Of a stretch of 37,857 bases of DNA, positions 24,340-31,714 are shown one piece after another. A model generated the notes under the pieces. The model worked only from the letters and a program-made list of their open reading frames with translations. It was not told the DNA's origin and ran no database searches. The number at the start of each line of letters is the position of its first letter. The first letter of the stretch is position 1. Source of the stretch: Clostridiaceae bacterium (GTDB taxonomy: Bacteria; Bacillota; Clostridia; Lachnospirales; Lachnospiraceae); contig CAJTGF010000052.1 of NCBI GenBank assembly GCA_910575585.1, forward strand, positions 1 to 37,857, written 5' to 3'. A program made the position numbers and the translations under genes.

Positions 24340-24762
24340 ATGGCACAAAGAACAGATGAAGGAGGTACGCCTATGCTGAGTAAGGAGCAATACCGGGATG
24401 TGGTGGACGGTATCCGAAGGATACACCGGATCGCCCGCCACCTTGCCCGGATACCGGAGGAGAGGCTTTCGGTGGATATGGATACTGCGCTGGACGTGGA
24501 CTATATCAACGAATGGCTTGACATTATCCTCTGCCGGATTTGCAGGCAGGAGGCGGTCAAAATGCCCGCGCTTCCCGAAAACCCCGGCCCGCAGGAGCTG
24601 TACCGGTACTGCATGAAAAAGGCAGAAAAACAGGCGGGGCGCATCCGCTTCGGGCTTTTTACCGACAGGATTGGCCGGGAGCTTCTCACGCAGAACGCAT
24701 GGGAAGGAGTAGACAGCGCGGTATCCATGCTGGAAAGCGTGGCCGCGGAGCAAAGGAGGTAA
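24340..24762 (+). CDS. Orphan accessory protein, helical
   Basis: A 140-residue mostly helical protein; no named family recognised. Two starts are credible: ATG 24340 (AAGGAGG upstream and exactly 31 bases from the -10, as in sister units) and in-frame ATG 24373, which has its own GAAGGAGG. The double site may give two forms or help re-initiation. The body has an Arg-rich first helix (GIRRIHRIARHLARI) and a short CRIC cysteine pair. First gene of a four-gene unit. Confidence 0.62.
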   Translation: MAQRTDEGGTPMLSKEQYRDVVDGIRRIHRIARHLARIPEERLSVDMDTALDVDYINEWLDIILCRICRQEAVKMPALPENPGPQELYRYCMKKAEKQAGRIRFGLFTDRIGRELLTQNAWEGVDSAVSMLESVAAEQRR

Positions 24763-24767
24763 ATTTG

Positions 24768-25007
24768 ATGGGATTCCCAAGAAAAGAGATTGTGGAGGCG
24801 GTACGCGCCCGGTATCCGAAGGGGACGCGGGTGGAGCTGGTTTCTATGGATGACCCTTACAGCAGGTTAAAGCCCGGCGACCGGGGAACCGTAAAATCTG
24901 TGGATGATACGGGGACGGTTCATGTAAGCTGGGACTGCGGCTCCGGCCTCGGTGTGGTTTACGGCGAGGACGAAATCCGTATCTTGGAGGGCGGTGATTT
25001 TGAATGA
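24768..25007 (+). CDS. DUF4314 domain protein
   Basis: A 79-residue protein of the DUF4314 type, known from Tn1549-like conjugative elements and their relatives. It has an SH3-like barrel pattern: KGTRVELVSMDDPY (about 18-31), LKPGDRGTVKSVDDTGTVHV (about 34-53) and a final YGEDEIRIL. The role is unknown. AGGAGG precedes the ATG, and its stop overlaps the next start in ATGA. It is the clearest ICE-type family among the accessory cassettes. Confidence 0.8.
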   Translation: MGFPRKEIVEAVRARYPKGTRVELVSMDDPYSRLKPGDRGTVKSVDDTGTVHVSWDCGSGLGVVYGEDEIRILEGGDFE

Positions 25008-25369
25008 GCGGGATTTTCCATGAGGGCCGCTTCTATGAGAACACGGATATGGTCTGCCGCCGCTGCGGCCATCCGGTGTATGAATCCGATAACCCGGAGT
25101 ACCGCTATCAGTGTTTTTACTGCGACGAGGATCTGTACCGCTTTGAGATAAGGGAGCAGGACGGCCTGTACCTGCCGCCGGTCATAGTGGCCCGCCCGGT
25201 GGACGGCATTACCTTGAATGAGGCGCTGGAATACCTGCTGGGCGAAAACGAAAAGCCCCGCATATTTTCAAACCAGCCGGAGGCGGAGTGCTTCCTGCTG
25301 GCACAGGGCATGGACGCGGAGGCTTTGGAGCATTTTTATTTTGTGGAGGTGACGGAGGATGAAGAATAA
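25004..25369 (+). CDS. Zinc-ribbon orphan accessory protein
   Basis: A 121-residue acidic protein with an N-terminal zinc ribbon, CRRC (about 14-17) and CFYC (about 32-35). The remainder resembles an alpha/beta segment with an acidic tail. No family recognised. It is translationally coupled to the DUF4314 gene (ATGA) and overlaps the next gene by 11 bases, so the proteins are made together. Confidence 0.65.
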   Translation: MSGIFHEGRFYENTDMVCRRCGHPVYESDNPEYRYQCFYCDEDLYRFEIREQDGLYLPPVIVARPVDGITLNEALEYLLGENEKPRIFSNQPEAECFLLAQGMDAEALEHFYFVEVTEDEE

Positions 25370-25757
25370 AGGGTGTGCTTTTGAACTGAAAGGCGACGGG
25401 AAATCCCGGTATTATTCCGCCCCGGAGGTTTCGGGGCTGGCGGATTTTGCCCGCTTTCTGTATGAGAACCGCGCCGGTGCAGCCGGTACTCCCCTGCCGC
25501 TTGGAGAGCGGATACCGCAGGCAGAGGAAATTTCCGAGACAGCATGGCAGAAAATAGCGGATCACAAAGCGGCGGGCTGCGCCTGCTACTTTATGCTGGA
25601 TATACGCGAAAACCAGATGTGGGTAAACGAGGATACGGGCGCGGGGCTGGCGCTCTATCTATTCCCATTTACTGCGGTCATGGAGGAAGCGGCCACTGGC
25701 ACCGGCGATATTTGGGAGCGGCTTCTTGCCCGCTTCCCCGGTGCAAAGCTGGGATAA
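25359..25757 (+). CDS. Orphan accessory protein
   Basis: A 132-residue protein with no recognised family. It has an N-terminal SRYYSAPEVSGLADFARFL segment, a Cys pair in GCACYF and a hydrophobic strand-rich second half. No signal peptide. It is the last gene of the four-gene cassette unit and is followed 10 bases later by an intrinsic terminator. Confidence 0.6.
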   Translation: MKNKGCAFELKGDGKSRYYSAPEVSGLADFARFLYENRAGAAGTPLPLGERIPQAEEISETAWQKIADHKAAGCACYFMLDIRENQMWVNEDTGAGLALYLFPFTAVMEEAATGTGDIWERLLARFPGAKLG

Positions 25758-25767
25758 TACGCAAAAA

Positions 25768-25793
25768 AAAAAAGCTCGAAACCGGGCTTTTTT
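25768..25793 (+). terminator. Cassette terminator 2
   Basis: GCTCG (25774-25778), AAAC loop, CGGGC (25783-25787, one G-U pair) and six Ts, within A-rich and T-rich flanks. It is similar to the terminators at 24243 and 26222 and runs into promoter copy 4. Confidence 0.82.
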
Positions 25794-25805
25794 CGTCGGT
25801 GAGCC

Positions 25806-25834
25806 TTGTCTTATGGGGCGTTCCAGAGTAATCT
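25806..25834 (+). promoter_or_regulatory. Repeated cassette promoter, copy 4
   Basis: TTGTCT (25806-25811), 17 bases ending GTTCCAGAG, TAATCT (25829-25834), then 31 bases to the ATG at 25866. The GTGTCACACCAAAAAC leader is nearly the same as in copy 3. Confidence 0.75.
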
Positions 25835-25865
25835 GTGTCACACCAAAAACAAGGAGGAGCGAACC

Positions 25866-26213
25866 ATGATAGATTTGAGGAATTATAAGGACTATATCCG
25901 GGAGCTGGTGGCAGAGCAGGATAAGAAGGATACGAACTGGCATTGGTCGGTGAAAAGTATCGGAAAGAGCCTCGTCCGTATCCGCTGGGGCTATCTGGAC
26001 TACTTGGAGGAAAAGGAAAACTGCTTCCTGCTTTCTATGGACGAAGCCGCAGGCGACTGGCTGTGGGCCAAGAGGCCGGACGGCGGGCTGATCGAATGTT
26101 ATCTGGTAGTGGAGGGCAGGCCGAACCCGCAGCTTGGCGCAGAGCAGACAATCAAAAGCGGCCTGCGGGACGCGGTTTGGGAGATCGCCTACACCGCCCA
26201 CAACTGCTATTAA
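25866..26213 (+). CDS. Orphan accessory protein
   Basis: A 115-residue protein with many aromatic residues (WHWS, RWGYLDYL, WLWAKR) and an acidic N-terminus; no family recognised. It forms a single-gene unit between promoter copy 4 and terminator 3. Like its neighbours it is a candidate anti-defence or host-takeover protein by context only. Confidence 0.62.
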   Translation: MIDLRNYKDYIRELVAEQDKKDTNWHWSVKSIGKSLVRIRWGYLDYLEEKENCFLLSMDEAAGDWLWAKRPDGGLIECYLVVEGRPNPQLGAEQTIKSGLRDAVWEIAYTAHNCY

Positions 26214-26221
26214 GAATACTC

Positions 26222-26249
26222 AAAAAGCCTGAATTTCCGGGCTTTTTTT
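26222..26249 (+). terminator. Cassette terminator 3
   Basis: GCCTG (26227-26231), six-base loop, CGGGC (26238-26242, one G-U pair) and seven Ts, with A-run/T-run extension. It runs into promoter copy 5. Confidence 0.85.
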
Positions 26250-26260
26250 GTTGTGAAGCC

Positions 26261-26289
26261 TTGTCTTTTCGGGTGTTCCAGAGTAATCT
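26261..26289 (+). promoter_or_regulatory. Repeated cassette promoter, copy 5
   Basis: TTGTCT (26261-26266), 17 bases ending GTTCCAGAG, TAATCT (26284-26289), then 30 bases to the ATG at 26320. The CTGTCCACATCAAAAAA leader matches copy 2 most closely. Confidence 0.75.
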
Positions 26290-26319
26290 CTGTCCACATC
26301 AAAAAAAGGAGGTTTTTCA

Positions 26320-26631
26320 ATGAAACAGACAGCAGAAATGAAGCAGGCGGCCTTCGTGGAACTTATGCACGACAACGGCTTTCAGTATCTCGGAGCGACT
26401 GCCCGCGACGGACAATTTATCTATGAGCGCACATGGCGGCATACCGTACCGGTGGCCTTCTATGGCGAGCAGGAGCGCACCTACCGGATCGCGGCGTATA
26501 TCAGCTTCGGCGTACCCATCGTCCAGCTTTTCGAGGACGGGCGGCATACCAGCACCCGCGACTATTCCAGCCCCAAGCGGGCCATGAACGCAATCAAAGA
26601 AATTATCCGGTGCGCCGGGTATGCCATGTAA
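26320..26631 (+). CDS. Orphan accessory protein
   Basis: A 103-residue alpha/beta protein, no family recognised. Features are an N-terminal helix, FQYLGATARDGQFIYER, a hydrophobic strand segment RIAAYISFGVPIVQLF and a basic C-terminal helix. First gene of a three-gene unit; AAAGGAGG is 7 bases before the ATG. Confidence 0.6.
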   Translation: MKQTAEMKQAAFVELMHDNGFQYLGATARDGQFIYERTWRHTVPVAFYGEQERTYRIAAYISFGVPIVQLFEDGRHTSTRDYSSPKRAMNAIKEIIRCAGYAM

Positions 26632-26642
26632 GGAGGGCGGCT

Positions 26643-27122
26643 ATGAGCGATTTTAGAGAAGAATACGAGAAAAAATACAGCCCCATGCGGGCAGCGAGAA
26701 AGGACATATCCCCGGAGCTTCACGAAACGCTGGTGCAGCTTTGCCAGCGCAACTGCTGGGTAAAGCGCCACGGCATCCCCTTCCATGACGATCCCTGCTT
26801 GGAATTAGACAGCCCTTATACGTTCTGCGAGTATGAGGACATTGCCATGTTGAAGTTATTTTTTGAACATGGGAATTGGAGCATCCGGCAGGGCGTGGTA
26901 TACAAAGACTTGTTCTTCTGCAATCAGGTAAACGGCGGCGACGAATGGTGGACGTGCCGGTACGACCATGAGGCCGGGGCCTACTTCCCCTTTGAGAGCG
27001 TAACCATGAAAGCGGTGATTGATAAGGGGGAATTTGAAACCCTGCTGGCGGATATGCTGGCGGCCACGGTGGAGCAATGCAAACATCTGGAATATGCGGG
27101 AAGGAGTAAAGAGCATGAATGA
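26643..27122 (+). CDS. Orphan accessory protein
   Basis: A 159-residue protein, no family recognised. It opens with a charged helix (SDFREEYEKKYSP), then LHETLVQLCQRNCWVKRHG and a Trp/Tyr/Phe-rich half (NGGDEWWTCRYDHEAGAYFPF). The ATG is 12 bases after the previous stop with AAGGAGGG. It overlaps the next gene by 8 bases. Confidence 0.6.
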   Translation: MSDFREEYEKKYSPMRAARKDISPELHETLVQLCQRNCWVKRHGIPFHDDPCLELDSPYTFCEYEDIAMLKLFFEHGNWSIRQGVVYKDLFFCNQVNGGDEWWTCRYDHEAGAYFPFESVTMKAVIDKGEFETLLADMLAATVEQCKHLEYAGRSKEHE

Positions 27123-28056
27123 TTTGTTTTCAAACTGGCTGGCCTCCGGCGACGCTGGCCCCTGCTGCTTTCAGGACGGCGGCCACGGCTATATCGTGGT
27201 GCGGATAGAGAAAAACGCGGACTTTGAATATCTGTTCTGCCAGCAGCTCTATCATAAGGAAAACCTGACGAGGAGCGGTACTTTCAAATATGCCGGAATC
27301 TACTGCAGGAAGGACGGCCTTTTGTATGACATACAGTATAGCTTTTCCGAGATTGCGGAAGGCCCGGAGGCCATAAAGGAGCGGTCTGCTGAAACGCTCC
27401 GGGAGAAGCTAAAGGCGGCTGTGCGGGAAAAGGTGGAGGCGGCTATCGGCAATGACCGGAGCAATCTGCAGGTTGCGGAAATTACGGACAGCGGGCTTTT
27501 GAGCCGTCTGGAATATACCCTCAATTATGACGCGAAGGAAACCGCCCGCAGGCGCTATCTGGATACGGTGGATTTTGAGCCGCAGGCATTTTCCTGCCAC
27601 TACGACCCGGATCACTGGAAGGAGGATTCGCTTCTTTCCTATATCGCCGACCCGGAGGGCTATGCGCAGAAGCAGGCGGAGGATTTTATCGCGGAAAATC
27701 AGGAAAATATGCTGTTTGATTTTCTGTATAATGACGCGGTTTTGAAGGAATACCGGGCCATTCTGGCGGATACCAAAAACCCGGTACACCTCATTAAAAA
27801 AATCTCGGCGGCAATGGCTACGACCTCGGCAAAGACGGTCAATGTCACCATTTCCAAAAACGGCACGGAATTTACCTTCAAGACGGAGGCGTTCTCCCTG
27901 CGCGGGGACTGCGGGAGCCACTATAATTCATGGAGCATTGTGGCGGCAGACCGCAGGAAGTTTGAGGAGCTTTTTGGCCGGAGCGCGGACTATACGCCGG
28001 GGGAAATCCTTTGCATTACCTACGCCAGAAACGTATTGTATGAAGCCGGGAAATAG
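27115..28056 (+). CDS. Large accessory protein of unknown function
   Basis: A 313-residue protein, by far the largest of the orphan cassette genes. It has an alpha/beta N-terminus, a long charged helical middle (about 80-110: KERSAETLREKLKAAVREK) and a C-terminal strand-rich region (VNVTISKNGTEFTFKTEAF). No catalytic motif recognised and no membrane segment. It ends the accessory block; a terminator follows 34 bases on. Confidence 0.65.
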   Translation: MNDLFSNWLASGDAGPCCFQDGGHGYIVVRIEKNADFEYLFCQQLYHKENLTRSGTFKYAGIYCRKDGLLYDIQYSFSEIAEGPEAIKERSAETLREKLKAAVREKVEAAIGNDRSNLQVAEITDSGLLSRLEYTLNYDAKETARRRYLDTVDFEPQAFSCHYDPDHWKEDSLLSYIADPEGYAQKQAEDFIAENQENMLFDFLYNDAVLKEYRAILADTKNPVHLIKKISAAMATTSAKTVNVTISKNGTEFTFKTEAFSLRGDCGSHYNSWSIVAADRRKFEELFGRSADYTPGEILCITYARNVLYEAGK

Positions 28057-28089
28057 GCCCGGCCAGTAAAACTTAAAAATTATCTTTAA

Positions 28090-28119
28090 GGGGCTTCCTT
28101 CCGGGGAGGTTCCTTTTTT
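28090..28119 (+). terminator. Terminator of the accessory block
   Basis: GGGGCTTCC (28090-28098) pairs over nine positions with GGAGGTTCC (28105-28113), several as G-U, with TTCCGG loop and six Ts. It lies 34 bases before the large terminase start, so the structural operon must either read through it or start from an unseen promoter. Confidence 0.7.
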
Positions 28120-28152
28120 GTTCCCATTTTCGCAGAAAGGAGGCGTTTGCCG

Positions 28153-29754
28153 TTGCGAAAGTTAAAGACCTACAAGCCCACCCGCTTCATGGCGGACGGC
28201 TCCTCTTACAACCGGGAGCTGGCCGATCTGGCGGTGAATTTTATCGGCTGCCTGAAACATACAAAGGGCGAATGGTACGGACAGAATTTTGACCTCATTG
28301 ACTGGCAGGAGCAGATCGTCCGCGACCTGTTCGGTATTGTGAAGTCTAACGGATACCGCCAGTTTAATACGGCCTATGTGGAGATTGCCAAGAAGCAGGG
28401 GAAATCGGAGCTGGCCGCTGCGGTGGCCCTCCTGCTTACCTGCGGCGACGGGGAATACGGCGGCGAGGTGTACGGCTGTGCCTCTGACAGACAGCAGGCT
28501 TCCATTGTATTTGACGTGGCCTGCGGCATGGTGGAGCAATGCCCGGCGCTCAAATCCCGCATTAAACCGGTGCTGTCTCAAAAGCGCCTGATCTATAAGC
28601 CGCTGGGCAGCTTTTATCAGGTATTGTCGGCAGAAGCCTACACCAAGCACGGCCTCAATGTCCATGCGGTGGTATTCGACGAACTTCATGCACAGCCGAA
28701 TCGTCAGCTATACGACGTTATGACCCACGGCTCCGGCGACGCGCGGAAACAGCCCTTATATTTTCTCATTACCACGGCGGGCAATGATACCAACTCGATC
28801 TGCTATGAGGTACACCAGAAGGCGCAGGACATTCTGGACGGGCGCAAGGTGGATGCCACTTTTTACCCGGTGATCTACGGGGCGGACGAGGGCGACGACT
28901 GGACTTCCCCGAAGGTGTGGAAAAAGGCCAACCCCTCCCTCGGCATTACGGTGGATATAGAAAAGCTGGAAGCGGCCTGCGAGAGCGCAAGGCAGAACCC
29001 CGCCGAAGAAAACCTGTTCCGGCAGCTCCGGCTCTGCCAGTGGGTGAAACAGGCTGTCCGGTGGATGCCGATGGAGGCGTGGGATAAATGCGCCTATGCG
29101 GCGAACCCGGAGGCCCTGCGGGGCCGGGCCTGCTATGGCGGGCTGGATTTGTCCTCTACTACGGATATAACGGCCTTCGTGCTGGTATTCCCGCCGGAAT
29201 ACGAGGGCGACAAATATATCCTCCTGCCCTTCTTCTGGATACCGGAGGACAATCTGGAACTGCGGGTGCGCCGGGATCATGTCCCCTATGACGTGTGGGA
29301 AAAGCAGGGCTTCTTAAAAACCACCGAGGGAAATGTCGTCCACTATGGCTTTATCGAGGCTTTCATTGAAGAACTCGGCATGAAGTATAACATCCGGGAG
29401 ATTGCCTTTGACCGCTGGGGCGCGACGCAGATGGTGCAGAACTTGGAGGGCCTCGGCTTTACGGTGGTTCCCTTCGGGCAGGGCTTCAAGGATATGTCCC
29501 CGCCCACAAAGGAGCTTATGCGCCTGACGCTGGACGAAAAGATCGCCCACGGCGGCCATCCAGTACTGCGCTGGATGATGGACAACATCCATGTGCGTAC
29601 CGATCCGGCGGGCAATGTGAAGCCGGACAAGGAGAAATCCACAGAAAAGATTGACGGCGCGGTGGCTGCCATTATGGCGCTCGACCGGGCCATCCGGGGC
29701 GGCGGGGATACCGGCGCTTCTATTTATGACGGAAGGGGGCTTTTGATCCTATGA
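28153..29754 (+). CDS. terL: Phage terminase large subunit
   Basis: A 533-residue packaging motor of the Terminase_1 type. Walker A is AKKQGKS (79-85), Walker B VVFDE (173-177), the coupling motif TTAGND (about 207-212), and the nuclease domain begins at GGLDLSS (Asp332). No ATG fits: TTG 28153 is preferred because AAAGGAGG ends 9 bases upstream; TTG 28147 would leave only 3 bases. Its stop overlaps the portal start (ATGA). It is about 8.3 kb from the small subunit. Confidence 0.95.
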   Translation: MRKLKTYKPTRFMADGSSYNRELADLAVNFIGCLKHTKGEWYGQNFDLIDWQEQIVRDLFGIVKSNGYRQFNTAYVEIAKKQGKSELAAAVALLLTCGDGEYGGEVYGCASDRQQASIVFDVACGMVEQCPALKSRIKPVLSQKRLIYKPLGSFYQVLSAEAYTKHGLNVHAVVFDELHAQPNRQLYDVMTHGSGDARKQPLYFLITTAGNDTNSICYEVHQKAQDILDGRKVDATFYPVIYGADEGDDWTSPKVWKKANPSLGITVDIEKLEAACESARQNPAEENLFRQLRLCQWVKQAVRWMPMEAWDKCAYAANPEALRGRACYGGLDLSSTTDITAFVLVFPPEYEGDKYILLPFFWIPEDNLELRVRRDHVPYDVWEKQGFLKTTEGNVVHYGFIEAFIEELGMKYNIREIAFDRWGATQMVQNLEGLGFTVVPFGQGFKDMSPPTKELMRLTLDEKIAHGGHPVLRWMMDNIHVRTDPAGNVKPDKEKSTEKIDGAVAAIMALDRAIRGGGDTGASIYDGRGLLIL

Positions 29755-31013
29755 ATATTTTTTCCCGTATGTTCAAGGCGAGGGATAAGCCGCAGGATTC
29801 GCTGGGCGGCAGCCAGTACAGCTTTTTCTTCGGGCGCACCACCAGCGGCAGGCCGGTGAATGAGCGGACGGCCATGCAGATGACGGCGGTCTATTCCTGC
29901 GTCCGTATCTTGTCCGAGGCGGTGGCCGGGCTTCCGCTCCACCTGTACCGCTATACCGAGGGCGGCAGTAAGGAAAAAGCACTGGATCATCCGCTTTACC
30001 GCCTGCTCCATGACGAACCCAACCCGGAGATGACCTCGTTCAATTTCCGGGAAACCCTGATGGGCCACCTGCTCTTATATGGCAATGCCTACGCGCAGAT
30101 CATCCGAAACGCGCGGGGCGAGGTGGTGGGGCTGTATCCGCTTATGCCGAACAAAATGACGGTTGACCGGGACAGCGCGGGCCATCTCTATTACCTTTAT
30201 ACGCGCGGCTCCGACGATTCCCCGGTGGATACGGAAAACGGGCAGGTCTACCTGCCGCCGGAACAGGTGCTTCATATCCCCGGCCTCGGATATGACGGGA
30301 TCGTGGGCTACTCGCCCCTTGCTATGGCAAAGAACGCGGTGGGGCTTGCTATCGCCACCGAGGAATACGGGGCGAAGTTTTTCGCCAACGGGGCCGCGCC
30401 GGGCGGCGTGCTGGAACATCCCGGCACCATCAAAGACCCGCAGAGGGTAAAGGATAGCTGGAACGCGGCCTATCAGGGAAGCGGCAATGCCCACCGGATC
30501 GCCGTCCTCGAAGAAGGGATGAAGTACCAGCCTATCGGCATTTCCCCGGAGCAGGCGCAATTCCTCGAAACGCGGAAATTCCAGATCAACGAGATTGCCC
30601 GCATTTACCGGGTGCCGCCCCACATGGTGGGCGATCTGGAAAAATCCAGTTTCAGCAATATCGAGCAGCAGAGCCTTGAATTTGTCAAATATACCCTCGA
30701 CCCGTGGATATGCCGCTGGGAGCAGTCGCTGAAAAGGCGGCTTTTCACGGAGGAGGAAAAACGGGAGTATTTCATCAAATTCAATGTGGACGGCCTTTTG
30801 CGCGGGGACTACCAGAGCCGCATGAACGGTTATGCGGTGGCGCGGCAGAACGGCTGGATGAGTACCAACGATATAAGGGAGCTGGAAAACCTCGACCGTA
30901 TCCCGGCGGAGGAAGGCGGCGACCTGTATCTAGTGAACGGCTCCATGACGAAGCTGGCGGACGCGGGGGCCTTTGCAGATCAAAAAGAAACGGAGGGACA
31001 GACAAGTGAATAA
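29751..31013 (+). CDS. Phage portal protein, HK97 type
   Basis: A 420-residue portal. AVYSCVRILSEAVAGLPLHLY (about 45-65, in shorter form) is the usual opening core, with GNAYAQIIRNARGEV, the central FFANGAAPGGVLE stretch and RIYRVPPHMVGD (about 286-297) typical of HK97/phi-105-like portals. It forms the dodecameric ring through which DNA enters the head. ATGA overlap with terL and overlap of its 3' end with the protease start show a tightly coupled head operon. Confidence 0.95.
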   Translation: MNIFSRMFKARDKPQDSLGGSQYSFFFGRTTSGRPVNERTAMQMTAVYSCVRILSEAVAGLPLHLYRYTEGGSKEKALDHPLYRLLHDEPNPEMTSFNFRETLMGHLLLYGNAYAQIIRNARGEVVGLYPLMPNKMTVDRDSAGHLYYLYTRGSDDSPVDTENGQVYLPPEQVLHIPGLGYDGIVGYSPLAMAKNAVGLAIATEEYGAKFFANGAAPGGVLEHPGTIKDPQRVKDSWNAAYQGSGNAHRIAVLEEGMKYQPIGISPEQAQFLETRKFQINEIARIYRVPPHMVGDLEKSSFSNIEQQSLEFVKYTLDPWICRWEQSLKRRLFTEEEKREYFIKFNVDGLLRGDYQSRMNGYAVARQNGWMSTNDIRELENLDRIPAEEGGDLYLVNGSMTKLADAGAFADQKETEGQTSE

Positions 31014-31701
31014 ATTCTGGAACTGGGTGCGGAATGAGGATAACCGCACTCTTTATCTGAACGGCACCATTGCCGAGGAGAGCTGGTTTGACGACGACGT
31101 GACACCGGCGGCCTTCAAAGCGGAGCTTCTATCCGGCGAGGGCGACATTACCGTATGGATCAACAGTCCCGGCGGGGACTGTGTGGCCGCCTCTCAGATT
31201 TACAGTATGCTCATGGACTACAAGGGCGCGGTCACGGTGAAGATTGACGGCATTGCCGCCAGCGCGGCCAGCGTGATCGCAATGGCTGGCACCACCGTCC
31301 TGATGGCTCCCACAGCCTTGATGATGGTGCATAATCCGCTGACTGTGGCAATGGGCGATTCGGAGGAAATGAAGAAAGCCATTGCCCTTTTGGACGAAGT
31401 AAAGGAGTCGATCATCAATGCCTATGAGATCAAGACCGGGCTGTCGCGGGCGCGGCTCTCACACCTTATGGACGCGGAAACATGGCTGTCCGCCCACAAG
31501 GCCGTGGAGCTGGGCTTTGCCGACGACCTCTTATTTCAGGCGGCGGGCGATCCCGCCCCGCCCCAGCCGGAGAGCTTCGCGTTCTCGCGGCGGACGGTGA
31601 CAAACCGCCTGTTAAACAAGCTGCCACGTGAGGCAGAGGAAACCGAACAGAAACAACCTGCAAAGCCGCTTTACGAGCGGCTTCATTTATTGAAATTTTA
31701 A
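31006..31701 (+). CDS. ClpP-like head maturation protease
   Basis: A 231-residue S14-type serine protease. The GTG start at 31006 has CGGAGGGA about 8 bases upstream and overlaps the portal stop. Active-site residues are visible: Ser86 in GIAASAAS and His109 in MMVHNP; the oxyanion strand is INSPGGD (52-58). In HK97-like phages this protease trims the capsid protein delta domain during head maturation. The C-terminal 45 residues form a charged linker typical of the phage version. Confidence 0.93.
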   Translation: MNKFWNWVRNEDNRTLYLNGTIAEESWFDDDVTPAAFKAELLSGEGDITVWINSPGGDCVAASQIYSMLMDYKGAVTVKIDGIAASAASVIAMAGTTVLMAPTALMMVHNPLTVAMGDSEEMKKAIALLDEVKESIINAYEIKTGLSRARLSHLMDAETWLSAHKAVELGFADDLLFQAAGDPAPPQPESFAFSRRTVTNRLLNKLPREAEETEQKQPAKPLYERLHLLKF

Positions 31702-31714
31702 GGAGGAACGAATT

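Noticed and set aside
22045-26320. Five spaced repeats considered as a CRISPR array
   Set aside because: The copies are 0.5-1.8 kb apart, enclose whole genes, and have promoter geometry; no short regular spacers exist.
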